Shown here: one piece after another, positions 7,366 through 14,024 of the stretch
Layout of the letters: every line of letters starts with the position of its first letter
Numbering within the stretch: position 1 is the stretch's first letter
Assembly (NCBI GenBank): GCA_002398105.1
Contig: DHCD01000114.1
Location: 1 to 15,348, forward strand
Direction: 5' to 3'
Source of the DNA: Syntrophomonas sp. UBA4911
Lineage (GTDB): Bacteria > Bacillota > Syntrophomonadia > Syntrophomonadales > Syntrophomonadaceae
DNA length: 15,348 nucleotides
The notes under the pieces: generated by a model
Databases searched by the model: none
Told to the model about the DNA's origin: nothing
What the model saw: the letters and a program-made list of their open reading frames with translations, nothing else
Made by a program: the position numbers and the translations under genes

Positions 7366-9282
7366 ATGAATCTCCTGACTATGGATGGTGTGAGCAAAAG
7401 TTTCGGGGAAAAACGGCTTTTGCATGATATAGGCTTCGGGGTCGCTGAAGGCGAAAAGATTGGTATAGTAGGGCTTAATGGCTCCGGCAAGTCCACCTTT
7501 TTGAAACTGGTAGCCGGTCTGGAAGAGCCGGATGAAGGAAATATTGCCAGAAACAGAGATTTGCGTATGCAGTATCTTGCTCAAAATCCGGTACTGGACC
7601 CCGGAGCTACGGTTTTGGACACGGTATTGAGCGGCGACTCCCCGGCTATGGATATCTGGCGGCGCTACCGGAAGGCAGCGGCAGATATGGCTGACAAACG
7701 GAGGAATGACCAGGCGCTGCAGCAGGAACTGGCATTGTTAGGTCAACAGATGGAGAATCTTGCTGCCTGGACCTTGGAAAGCGAAGCCCAGACCATGCTG
7801 ACTCGCTTGGGCGTCGGTCAGTTTGATGCGCCCATAAGCCGGCTTTCCGGGGGACAGCGCAAAAGGGTGGCTCTGGCGGCAGCCCTGATGATTCCAGCCG
7901 ACCTGCTTATTCTTGATGAACCCAGCAACCATCTGGATAACCTGGCTATTGACTGGCTGGAGAAATACCTGCAGAGATTCAGCGGGGCCTTGCTGATGGT
8001 TACCCATGACCGTTATTTTCTGCAACGGGTAACCAATCGTATGGTTGAAATCAATGGGACGCGTCTTTACAGTTATCCGGGCAACTATAGCGTTTACCTG
8101 GAGACCAGATTGGCCCGGGAAGAACAGGAAGCTGCCGCTGCCGTCAAAAAGAAGGCCTTATTGCGTCAGGAACTGGACTGGATTCGCCGGGGGGCTCGGG
8201 CCCGCAGTACCAAGCAGAAAGCCCGGGTACAGCGTTTTGAAAAGCTGCAAGAGGAAAAAGTCCCCGCAAAAAGTGAAAGTTTGCGGATTGCCTCCACTGC
8301 CAGCCGTCTGGGCAGGAAAACCATTATCTTGCAGGATATCTCCCATAATTTCGAAGCCAAAAAAGTTATTACCGGCTATTCCGCTGTCCTGGACCGGAAC
8401 GAGCGTTTGGGGATAGTGGGGCCTAACGGGATTGGAAAATCAACTCTGCTGCGTATCATAAGCGGTGAACTAACCCCGACACAGGGGCAGGTCGAGATAG
8501 GAGCTACCGTAAAGATCGGCTACTTCCCCCAGGAAAGCACCGGCCTGCCGGATGAAATGAGGGTTATAGATTATATCCGGGAGGCGGGCGAATACCTGCC
8601 AAACGGGAAAAAGCTGATCAGTGCGGCCCAAATGCTGGAGACCTTTTTGTTTCCGCCTTCGTCCCACTGGACGGTTCTGGGGAAACTGTCCGGCGGGGAG
8701 AAGAGAAGGCTGCACCTTTTGCGCATTCTGATGGCTGCCCCCAATGTACTCTTGCTTGATGAACCAGGCAATGACCTGGATATTGAGACCCTAACCATTC
8801 TGGAAGATTACCTGGACGATTTCCCCGGCGCCGTTGTGGCGGTATCCCATGACCGTTATTTTTTAGACCGGATATGCGGCAGGATACTGGCTTTTGAAGG
8901 GCAGGGCAGACTCAGGGAATACCCGGGCAATTATTCCGATTATCAGCTCCGATCCGCAACCATACAGGAGAATAGACCGGGCCCCAACCGTGAGCTGGAT
9001 CAAGGCAGGAAGAAAACTGACGGTCAGGAAAAGACACGGCCCATTAAATTCTCCTTTAAAGAAAAAAAAGAATTCGAGGAAATTGAAAATAGAGTTACAG
9101 CTGTGGACGAGGAATTAAAAAATCTTGACGACCAAATCAGCCAGGCCGGCAGTGATTACCAGCTGCTGGAGGAACTGGCGGCCAGGCGCCAGGAGGCGGA
9201 ACAACACCGGGATTATTTGCTGGAACGCTGGGTTTATTTGACTGAACTGGCCGAAGAGATAGAAAAGCAGGGGAAGAAATAA
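7366..9282 (+). CDS. ABC-F ATPase, Uup/YfmR type
   Basis: A 638-residue soluble protein with two ABC domains and no membrane part. Domain 1: Walker A GLNGSGKS (36-43), signature LSGGQRKR (160-167), Walker B LLILDEPSNHLD (180-191), H-loop THD (213-215). A linker rich in Lys/Arg/Glu (about 245-305) is the P-site tRNA interaction motif of ABC-F proteins. Domain 2: Walker A GPNGIGKST (352-360), signature LSGGEKRR (441-448), Walker B VLLLDEPGNDLD (461-472), H-loop SHD (494-496). The EPxNDLDIETL form and the C-terminal coiled coil (about 565-638) are marks of the Uup branch, which acts on stalled ribosomes; Bacillus YfmR is one example. A Gly (468) replaces the Thr of EPTND. Resistance or regulatory ABC-F proteins are less likely. 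The ribosome site AAAGGAAA is weak. Subfamily call fairly sure. Confidence 0.92.
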   Translation: MNLLTMDGVSKSFGEKRLLHDIGFGVAEGEKIGIVGLNGSGKSTFLKLVAGLEEPDEGNIARNRDLRMQYLAQNPVLDPGATVLDTVLSGDSPAMDIWRRYRKAAADMADKRRNDQALQQELALLGQQMENLAAWTLESEAQTMLTRLGVGQFDAPISRLSGGQRKRVALAAALMIPADLLILDEPSNHLDNLAIDWLEKYLQRFSGALLMVTHDRYFLQRVTNRMVEINGTRLYSYPGNYSVYLETRLAREEQEAAAAVKKKALLRQELDWIRRGARARSTKQKARVQRFEKLQEEKVPAKSESLRIASTASRLGRKTIILQDISHNFEAKKVITGYSAVLDRNERLGIVGPNGIGKSTLLRIISGELTPTQGQVEIGATVKIGYFPQESTGLPDEMRVIDYIREAGEYLPNGKKLISAAQMLETFLFPPSSHWTVLGKLSGGEKRRLHLLRILMAAPNVLLLDEPGNDLDIETLTILEDYLDDFPGAVVAVSHDRYFLDRICGRILAFEGQGRLREYPGNYSDYQLRSATIQENRPGPNRELDQGRKKTDGQEKTRPIKFSFKEKKEFEEIENRVTAVDEELKNLDDQISQAGSDYQLLEELAARRQEAEQHRDYLLERWVYLTELAEEIEKQGKK

Positions 9283-9325
9283 GATCCAGGCAACGGAGTA
9301 AGCGCTATAGGCAATTACCCAAGAT

Positions 9326-9373
9326 AAAAGGTCACCCGTTATTTAAACATTCAAAATAGCGAAGTGGCCTTTT
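9326..9373. terminator. Bidirectional terminator between convergent genes
   Basis: A long hairpin: outer arms AAAAGGTCAC (9326-9335) and GTGGCCTTTT (9364-9373) pair over 10 bp with one G-T wobble, and inner arms CGTTATTT (9337-9344) and AAATAGCG (9354-9361) pair over 8 bp with one wobble, closing a 9-nt loop. The A-run on one side and T-run on the other suit termination in both directions, between the ABC-F gene (plus) and the YuzD-like gene (minus). Confidence 0.75.
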
Positions 9374-9434
9374 CTTGATTTTAAGGTATTTTATTATCTA
9401 AATCCGAACTGCGGGCAGAAGAAAACATAAACAA

Positions 9435-9764
9435 TTATTGAATATCTTGGAGTTCCATAATAATTTTAGCAATTGAATCAAGAGATATGCCGCCGGCCAG
9501 ACGCGGGGAACCGTTGACCACGGTTACGGGAAAGGAATATCCGGCCTGAATCACCTTTTCTATCTCGGGAAAATCAGAGGGATTGGCTTTATCCATATCA
9601 ATAAATTCAAGACTCAAATCTTTCTCTCCGAACTTGTCCAATAATGCCTTTTTCACCGCTTCATATTCGGCTTTGACATCGACAGGCGAACAACCGGCAC
9701 ACGCGCAGCTGCAACCTCCGCCCCCGACGTTCATTCCTCCATAAACTTCAATTTTGATGTCCAT
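9435..9764 (-). CDS. Small YuzD-like (DUF1462) thioredoxin-fold protein
   Basis: A 109-residue cytoplasmic protein. It opens with a strand, MDIKIEVYGG, then a Gly-rich turn and cysteines at 18, 20, 22 and 25 (C-x-C-x-C-x2-C). After this come a helix, the strand LSLEFIDMDKANP and a PVTVVNGSPRLAGGI segment with the cis-Pro position of thioredoxin folds. This matches the layout of the YuzD/DUF1462 family, often listed as putative disulfide oxidoreductases; the biochemical role is poorly known. The Cys array is richer than the usual CxxC and could also bind metal. A strong AGGAGGAGG site is 7 nt before the ATG. It is transcribed alone, away from the wall-peptidase gene, and ends at the shared terminator. 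The AT-rich palindrome about 77 bp upstream of its start may control it. The fold call is moderate. Confidence 0.8.
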   Translation of the reverse strand: MDIKIEVYGGMNVGGGGCSCACAGCSPVDVKAEYEAVKKALLDKFGEKDLSLEFIDMDKANPSDFPEIEKVIQAGYSFPVTVVNGSPRLAGGISLDSIAKIIMELQDIQ

Positions 9765-9840
9765 GTTTTACCTCCTCCTAATAAATCTTTATTCAGAGCT
9801 CATAACCGGCAATCTGCAACGGAATGATAACATGCTCCTG

Positions 9841-9868
9841 TATATAAATTATGATTATAATTTATATA
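9841..9868. promoter_or_regulatory. Perfect 12+12 bp AT-rich palindrome, likely operator
   Basis: TATATAAATTAT (9841-9852) and ATAATTTATATA (9857-9868) are exact reverse complements around GATT. TATAAT is present on both strands within it. On the minus strand it is about 90 bp before the YuzD-like start, where a -10 box could sit. A dimeric repressor site is likely; one half contains ATTATAA, a half-site of the PerR box, but the full 7-1-7 PerR pattern is matched only partly. Confidence 0.55.
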
Positions 9869-10034
9869 AATAATCCTTGGTAAATAGTTTATGGTTTTGC
9901 CCACCGGATGTCAACTATCTGTAAAATATTGATGCCAGGTAAATACGGTATGAGTATGAGAGAGGCAATACCATCCCTTGCCCTCTGTAATCCCTTTATA
10001 TTCATAATTAGGAGGGGCTTGCCTTATATTACCT

Positions 10035-10064
10035 TTGACCGGATTTCATGGTTGCCGATAAAAT
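10035..10064 (+). promoter_or_regulatory. Sigma-A-type promoter for the M15 peptidase gene
   Basis: TTGACC (10035-10040), an 18-bp spacer and TAAAAT (10059-10064). Transcription would begin near 10071, about 85 nt before ATG 10156. Confidence 0.55.
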
Positions 10065-10155
10065 TCTAGGTGTAGACAAGCAATACCGAGGAAGGGGTGG
10101 TTATTGTATCCAAATGAACTAACGCAGTAAGGAATATTTTTGTGAGGTAAATATT

Positions 10156-11463
10156 ATGCGCAAAACATTTAGCTGGAATATCATAATTGGTGTTTTGATA
10201 TTGTTGATATCGGTTTTTGCCGTTAAGTCAGTTTATTTAACCGCTAAACCAACCGTAGATACGGCCCAGGCACAAATAAAAGAAGGCGAGGCTACCTTGG
10301 AAGGCGTGATACATAATACCGGAGGGAAAGATATAAGCGATTACGGTTTCAAGTGGGGTACCAGCAAAGGCCTGGATGAAAAACAGACCCTGTCCGGCAG
10401 CATCAGTGCCAAGCAACCTTTTTCCACCACCATCAAAGAGTTGCAGGAAGGGGTTACCTACTACTACCGGGCTTATGCAGCCAACCCTAAAGGCATCGCT
10501 TACGGAGATGTTAAAAGCTTTACCCTGCCGGTTAAGTACAATGCTCCCCCGGTAGTTTCCATAGCCAGTCCGGAAGATAACCTGACTGTTGACCGGGGCG
10601 AAGTGGTAAAGATAGCCGCTTCGGCTGCAGATGATAAAAGCATAGAAACCATGGAATTGTACATCAATGATGCGTCAAAGACCAAAGCCGGGAAGGACTC
10701 GCTGGCTTATGACTGGGATACCAGTTCCGCTGCTCCGGGAAAATACGTTCTCAAGATAACCGCCGGTGATGGGAATAAGTCGGATGAAAAGGCCGTTACC
10801 CTAACGGTAAAAGATGAATCCACAATGGTGAGCCAGGTTGCCGACAGCGTATCCCCGACGAGCAAGACTGCTTCTGCCGCTAAGACTGCTTCTGCTGTTC
10901 AAACCGCTGCTGCTAAGACAGCAGTCCCGACCGTGTCCCCGACACCGTCCCGGGGGGGGACCTCCAATAATAACAAATATCCGCAGGTGAGCAAGGTTAA
11001 TGGAGCTTTCGGACAGTTTCGCTACCGGGATACCAGCGGCGGGAGAATTGAAATTGATCCCCAATGGGTGGCGGAAAATATAGTAACCATAAAACTGCCG
11101 GGCTTAAACCGATATGTAGAGGTACATAAGGATGCCAAAGACAATTTTATTCAGGCTTTTAAATACATAGAAAACGGCACTGCCACCATAAACGGCAAAA
11201 AAGTGCCCTTGCTGAGCCTGATCAAGACCATGGACGGAACCTTTGTCGCCCGGCATGTAAACTGGAATCCGGCCCGGGGACTGAGCAATCATTCCTGGGG
11301 AACGGCTATAGATATTAATGCCGCCGATCATTTCAGGTATGTCGACCCCGCCCGGGAACCATATGATCCCAATTACATCCTGTGGGAGAAAGCCTTCAAG
11401 CCGGCCGGGTTCAGCTGGGGCAATTCCTATGCTGACTCCATGCACTATGAACTGTTTAAATAG
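10156..11463 (+). CDS. Membrane-anchored M15-type D,D-carboxypeptidase-like protein
   Basis: A 435-residue extracytoplasmic protein. Residues 8-28 form an N-terminal membrane anchor without a clear cleavage site. Residues 32-124 are a fibronectin-III-like beta domain (TLEG, GFKWGT, TYYYRAYAANPKG), and residues 130-218 a second Ig-like domain (VSIASPEDN to KAVTLTVKD). A low-complexity Ala/Lys/Thr/Ser/Pro linker (225-270) contains repeated KTAS units. The C-terminal 275-435 is a peptidase M15 (VanY/M15_4-like) domain: SNHSWGTAIDIN gives zinc ligands His379 and Asp386, DSMHYEL gives His430, with Asp427 a possible catalytic acid/base and Arg366 a possible substrate Arg. Such enzymes trim D-Ala or peptide cross-links in peptidoglycan. 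GTGAGGTA precedes the ATG by about 6 nt. Nothing suggests vancomycin resistance (no vanS/R/H/A nearby), so wall turnover is the likely role. Confidence 0.9.
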   Translation: MRKTFSWNIIIGVLILLISVFAVKSVYLTAKPTVDTAQAQIKEGEATLEGVIHNTGGKDISDYGFKWGTSKGLDEKQTLSGSISAKQPFSTTIKELQEGVTYYYRAYAANPKGIAYGDVKSFTLPVKYNAPPVVSIASPEDNLTVDRGEVVKIAASAADDKSIETMELYINDASKTKAGKDSLAYDWDTSSAAPGKYVLKITAGDGNKSDEKAVTLTVKDESTMVSQVADSVSPTSKTASAAKTASAVQTAAAKTAVPTVSPTPSRGGTSNNNKYPQVSKVNGAFGQFRYRDTSGGRIEIDPQWVAENIVTIKLPGLNRYVEVHKDAKDNFIQAFKYIENGTATINGKKVPLLSLIKTMDGTFVARHVNWNPARGLSNHSWGTAIDINAADHFRYVDPAREPYDPNYILWEKAFKPAGFSWGNSYADSMHYELFK

Positions 11464-11560
11464 AGCTGGATGACTAAAGCCGGTAATTGAGGCAGCACTC
11501 GAACTGCCTGGGCAATAAGCCTATATTAGATCAGAGCAAGTCTCATAATCAAGGGAGGCA

Positions 11561-11596
11561 GGGGGCCGAGCCTGAAAATGACTCGGCCCCCTATTT
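11561..11596 (+). terminator. Rho-independent terminator after the M15 peptidase gene
   Basis: A perfect 10-bp stem, GGGGGCCGAG (11561-11570) with CTCGGCCCCC (11582-11591), closes an 11-nt loop and is followed by TATTT. The minus side has no T-run, but the strong stem may also stop transcripts of the rubrerythrin operon, which ends 23 bases away. Confidence 0.75.
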
Positions 11597-11613
11597 AGCA
11601 GATTTAATGCCAT

Positions 11614-12162
11614 TTAAGCAAAATACCTTTTTAACAACCCCGCAAATGCAGCTCCATGCCGGGCTTCATCCTTGCACATCTCGTGGACGGTATCATGGAT
11701 GGCGTCATAATTCAATTGTTTGGCCCGGACAGCCAGGTCCTTCTTACCTTGACAGGCGCCATATTCGGCCTCTACCCTGGCTTTAAGATTGGCTTTGGTA
11801 TCGGCCTGCACCACTTCGCCCAGCAGTTCAGCAAATTTAGCGGCATGGTCGGCTTCCTCAAAGGCAATTCGGCGATAAGCTTCAGCTATTTCAGGATAGC
11901 CTTCACGGTCTGCCTGGCGGCTCATAGCCAGATACATTCCTACCTCGGTGCATTCACCTACGAAATTGGCTCTCAAGCCTGACAGTACCTCGGTATCCAC
12001 ATCTTTGGCAACCCCTACACGGTGTTCATCAGCCCAAATAAGTTCTGTATTATCCGAGGCGAGATTAAACTTCTCCGCGGGAGATTTGCATTGGGGACAG
12101 GACTCCGGAGGAGCATCCCCTTCGTGTACATAACCACATATAGCGCATACCCATTTTTTCAT
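11614..12162 (-). CDS. Reverse rubrerythrin (peroxide reductase)
   Basis: A 182-residue cytoplasmic non-heme iron protein that reduces hydrogen peroxide to water in anaerobes. The rubredoxin domain is at the N terminus (Cys6, Cys9, Cys22, Cys25 binding one iron), the reverse of classical rubrerythrin. The four-helix ferritin-like domain follows (about 55-182), with diiron ligand motifs ECTEVG (70-75), FEEADH (101-106), EAEYG (131-135) and HEMCKDEARH (160-169). This order is that of the reverse rubrerythrins of Clostridium, which take electrons from NADH through small redox carriers. The start follows an AAGGAGG site. It lies 33 bp after the PerR-type gene on the same strand, so the two form an operon, and rubrerythrin genes are classic PerR targets. 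Confidence 0.93.
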   Translation of the reverse strand: MKKWVCAICGYVHEGDAPPESCPQCKSPAEKFNLASDNTELIWADEHRVGVAKDVDTEVLSGLRANFVGECTEVGMYLAMSRQADREGYPEIAEAYRRIAFEEADHAAKFAELLGEVVQADTKANLKARVEAEYGACQGKKDLAVRAKQLNYDAIHDTVHEMCKDEARHGAAFAGLLKRYFA

Positions 12163-12195
12163 AAATGATTCCTCCTTAAATAATTAAAAAATTCC

Positions 12196-12621
12196 TTATT
12201 TATGACTATCCCCCTCATTTAAGCATCGGGGACAGATGCCTCTGAAATATATGTGACTCTCTTCAACCTGGAATTTATCCAGGTCAGCAAAATCAATAGA
12301 GGAAAACCGCAGACCAATATCATAAACTTCACCGCAATTGCTGCATTGCAGATGCCCATGCAGGCTGGTATCAGCATCATAGCGGCTTTCATTTTCATCA
12401 ATGGTAATCAAGCTCACGATCCCTTTTTCCACAAAGAGATTGAGCGTATTGTACAGGGTGGTTTTGGATAGGGTGGGTATCTCTACCACCAGATCACGAA
12501 ACATCACGTCTACAGTGGGGTGGTTGCGTCGCTCCACCAGATACTGAAAGACCCTGATGCGATGGTGAGAGGGTTTAATATCATGCATTTTTAGAAAATT
12601 GCTGGCTGTGCCGGTATCCAT
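12196..12621 (-). CDS. perR: Fur-family peroxide regulator, PerR type
   Basis: A 141-residue DNA-binding repressor: winged helix (about 10-80, recognition helix near TLSKTTLYNTL) and dimerisation domain (85-141). The structural zinc site is CSNC (93-96) and CPRC (130-133). The regulatory metal ligands of Bacillus PerR (His37, Asp85, His91, His93, Asp104) all have counterparts with a constant offset of three: His34, Asp82, His88, His90 and Asp101. Asp at the last position favours PerR over Fur. With Fe(II) the protein should sense peroxide by oxidation of His34 or His88 and release DNA. A GAAGGTGG site lies about 10 nt before the ATG. It heads an operon with reverse rubrerythrin and has its own strong promoter, overlapped by an inverted repeat. 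Zur or Fur are the alternatives, but the residues argue against both. Confidence 0.9.
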   Translation of the reverse strand: MDTGTASNFLKMHDIKPSHHRIRVFQYLVERRNHPTVDVMFRDLVVEIPTLSKTTLYNTLNLFVEKGIVSLITIDENESRYDADTSLHGHLQCSNCGEVYDIGLRFSSIDFADLDKFQVEESHIYFRGICPRCLNEGDSHK

Positions 12622-12668
12622 GTTAACATTGCCACCTTCAAAAATGAAATTAGAACAAAAATGTAAGG

Positions 12669-12687
12669 ATTACAAGTTAATTATAAT
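12669..12687. promoter_or_regulatory. Inverted repeat over the perR -10 box, candidate PerR operator
   Basis: ATTACAA (12669-12675) and TTATAAT (12681-12687) are inverted repeats matching at six of seven positions around GTTAA. The right arm covers the -10 hexamer. The spacing (5) differs from the 1-bp spacer of the Bacillus PerR box, so this is only a candidate. Confidence 0.4.
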
Positions 12688-12707
12688 ACAAATCTGCTTT
12701 ATGTCAA
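12680..12707 (-). promoter_or_regulatory. Near-consensus promoter of the perR-rubrerythrin operon
   Basis: On the minus strand TTGACA (12707-12702), a 16-bp spacer, and TATAAT (12685-12680). Both hexamers are perfect. Transcription would begin near 12673, about 50 nt before the perR ATG. Confidence 0.8.
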
Positions 12708-12915
12708 TAGGATTTCAGTAAGATGGGGAAAAACTATTGCCGGTCAATACAATGGTGATAATATATTGCAACACGAGCAGGAATATGAACTTGGGGTGAA
12801 GATATCAGAAAATTATCTTATAATAGTATCCATACCAATCACAGTTGGTGGCTGGTGATAAGCGACATCCAAGAGCTTGTAAACAGAATACTCGAACTAC
12901 CAGTGATATCGTATT

Positions 12916-12921
12916 GGAGGT
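12916..12921 (+). promoter_or_regulatory. Ribosome binding site fixing a TTG start at 12930
   Basis: GGAGGT lies 8 nt before TTG 12930, while the upstream in-frame GTG at 12855 has only a weak GGTGG. Translation from the TTG gives MHLPELKIG, the typical start of this family. Confidence 0.7.
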
Positions 12922-12929
12922 TAAAAGAT

Positions 12930-13877
12930 TTGCATTTACCAGAACTGAAAATCGGAAAACTTATACCCCGTTTTCCTATAATTCAAGGCGGCATGTCCAT
13001 AAAGGTATCTACCGCTTCACTGGCCGCAGCTGTTGCCCGAGCCGGCGGAATCGGGGTTATTGGCGGAACCGGGATATCACCTGAGGATTTGCGCCGGGAG
13101 ATTCGCCTGGCACGTTCAGAGGCCGGAAATGGTATTCTGGGGGTCAATATTATGTATGCCGCCCGGCAGTTCAAGGAACTGGTGCAGGCAGCTATTGACG
13201 AGGGCATCGACAGCATCTTTACCGGGGCGGGTTTTTCCCGCGATATTTTCCCTATGGGGAAAAGCAGCGGGGTGGCTATTGTGCCTATCGTGTCATCTGA
13301 CCGGGCTGCTCGTCTGGCCGAAAAATCAGGCGCGGCAGCGGTGGTGGCTGAAGGTACTGAAGCTGGAGGACATCTGGGAACCGATCGTTCCATCAGAGAA
13401 ATCCTGCCGGAAATCAGGCGCACGGTTGGGATTCCGGTAATTGCGGCCGGCGGTATAGTGGATGGCTTCGACATGGCGGAGATGGTTGAATTGGGAGCCG
13501 ATGGTATCCAGATGGCTACCCGCTTTGTCCTCAGTGAAGAATGCTCGGTAGCTGATGAATACAAGCAGATGTATCTGGATGCCCGGGAAGAAGATGTGGT
13601 TATTATCAAGAGCCCGGTGGGGCTACCGGGACGGGCGATCAGAAATAAGTTTACGGAGTCTTTAGCGAAGGGGGAAAACCGGGAAAAAGGTGAATGCAGC
13701 GCTTGCTTGAAGGAGTGCAGCCATGATTACTGCATCACGCACGCCTTGCTGGAGGCCCGGGATGGCAGAGTAGACCGCGGCGTAGTGTTTGCCGGCAAGA
13801 ACGTATTCAAAATTAAGGAAATCCTTCCGGTAGAAGTGATCTTCAGGAGGATTCTGGCAGAATACGCTAAAGCTTAG
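12930..13877 (+). CDS. FMN-dependent nitronate monooxygenase / FabK-like enoyl-ACP reductase family
   Basis: A 315-residue TIM-barrel flavoprotein from the preferred TTG start (340 from GTG 12855). Features: FPIIQGGMSIKVS near the N terminus (15-27), GGIGVIGGTG (39-48), GVNIM (71-75), EAGGHLG (144-150) with the conserved His148, and FMN-phosphate segments AAGGI (172-176) and GADGIQMATRF (189-199). These fit the 2-nitropropane dioxygenase superfamily, which includes nitronate monooxygenase (oxidising nitronates to carbonyls) and FabK (the last reduction of fatty acid elongation). A C-terminal insertion has Cys256, 259, 263 and 268 (C-x2-C-x3-C-x4-C), a pattern seen in clostridial members that may bind metal or an Fe-S cluster. 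The enzyme stands alone with no fab genes nearby, so FabK is less likely and the true substrate is open. Confidence 0.88.
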   Translation: MHLPELKIGKLIPRFPIIQGGMSIKVSTASLAAAVARAGGIGVIGGTGISPEDLRREIRLARSEAGNGILGVNIMYAARQFKELVQAAIDEGIDSIFTGAGFSRDIFPMGKSSGVAIVPIVSSDRAARLAEKSGAAAVVAEGTEAGGHLGTDRSIREILPEIRRTVGIPVIAAGGIVDGFDMAEMVELGADGIQMATRFVLSEECSVADEYKQMYLDAREEDVVIIKSPVGLPGRAIRNKFTESLAKGENREKGECSACLKECSHDYCITHALLEARDGRVDRGVVFAGKNVFKIKEILPVEVIFRRILAEYAKA

Positions 13878-13972
13878 ATTTAGATAAGCAGGGTGGGGGA
13901 GGTTTTGAGGGCAAAGCGGACGAAAGAAATAAATTTTGCTCACATGCCTCCCCGGGACCTGGAAGGGAAAAG

Positions 13973-13987
13973 AAGCACCTTTTGCTT
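13973..13987. terminator. Weak hairpin between convergent genes
   Basis: AAGCA (13973-13977) and TGCTT (13983-13987) form a 5-bp stem with loop CCTTT. It is followed by TAATT on the plus strand and by CTTTT on the minus strand. It is the only terminator-like structure between the nitronate monooxygenase and MOSC genes, and it is weak. Confidence 0.3.
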
Positions 13988-14024
13988 TAATTGGTCACGA
14001 GTGATGCTCCCCCAAAAATGAAAA

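Larger units (their letters stand above)
9765..10155. other. 391-bp divergent intergenic region
   Basis: This stretch lies between the starts of the minus-strand YuzD-like gene and the plus-strand M15 peptidase gene. It holds the ribosome site of the former, the 28-bp AT-rich palindrome (9841-9868), an imperfect hairpin with arms AGAGGCAA (9961-9968) and TTGCCCTCT (9978-9986), and the promoter at 10035-10064 followed by an untranslated leader of roughly 85 nt. A 24-codon frame from ATG 10048 overlaps the promoter and lacks a ribosome site, so I do not call it a gene. I tried to match c-di-AMP (ydaO) and c-di-GMP riboswitches and saw no conserved core. Confidence 0.6.
12622..12929. other. 308-bp divergent region between perR and the nitronate monooxygenase gene
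   Basis: It contains the perR ribosome site and promoter, the inverted repeat over its -10 box, a TATAAT (12819-12824) that could serve the plus-strand gene although no -35 box is well spaced, and the ribosome site at 12916-12921. An in-frame GTG at 12855 extends the downstream frame but encodes 25 residues not usual for the family, so this part is treated as leader. Confidence 0.6.

Noticed and set aside
10048..10122. 24-codon frame from ATG 10048
   Set aside because: It overlaps the promoter of the M15 peptidase gene, has no ribosome site, and its product shows no recognisable feature.
10065..10155. c-di-AMP (ydaO) or c-di-GMP riboswitch in the leader of the wall peptidase gene
   Set aside because: Such riboswitches often precede wall hydrolases, but none of the conserved core strings could be found by eye and the leader is short for ydaO.
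10156..11463. VanY-type glycopeptide resistance gene
   Set aside because: The M15 domain fits, but no vanRS, vanH, vanA/B or vanX-like neighbours are present, and the Ig-like modules suit a housekeeping wall enzyme.
12855..12929. GTG 12855 as the start of the nitronate monooxygenase gene
   Set aside because: The extra 25 residues are not usual for the family, the ribosome site is weak, and a strong GGAGGT lies correctly before TTG 12930.
12983..13609. Long minus-strand open frame inside the nitronate monooxygenase gene
   Set aside because: It lies wholly opposite a well-supported conserved gene, has Ser/Pro/Ala-rich composition typical of an antisense shadow, and has no recognisable domain.
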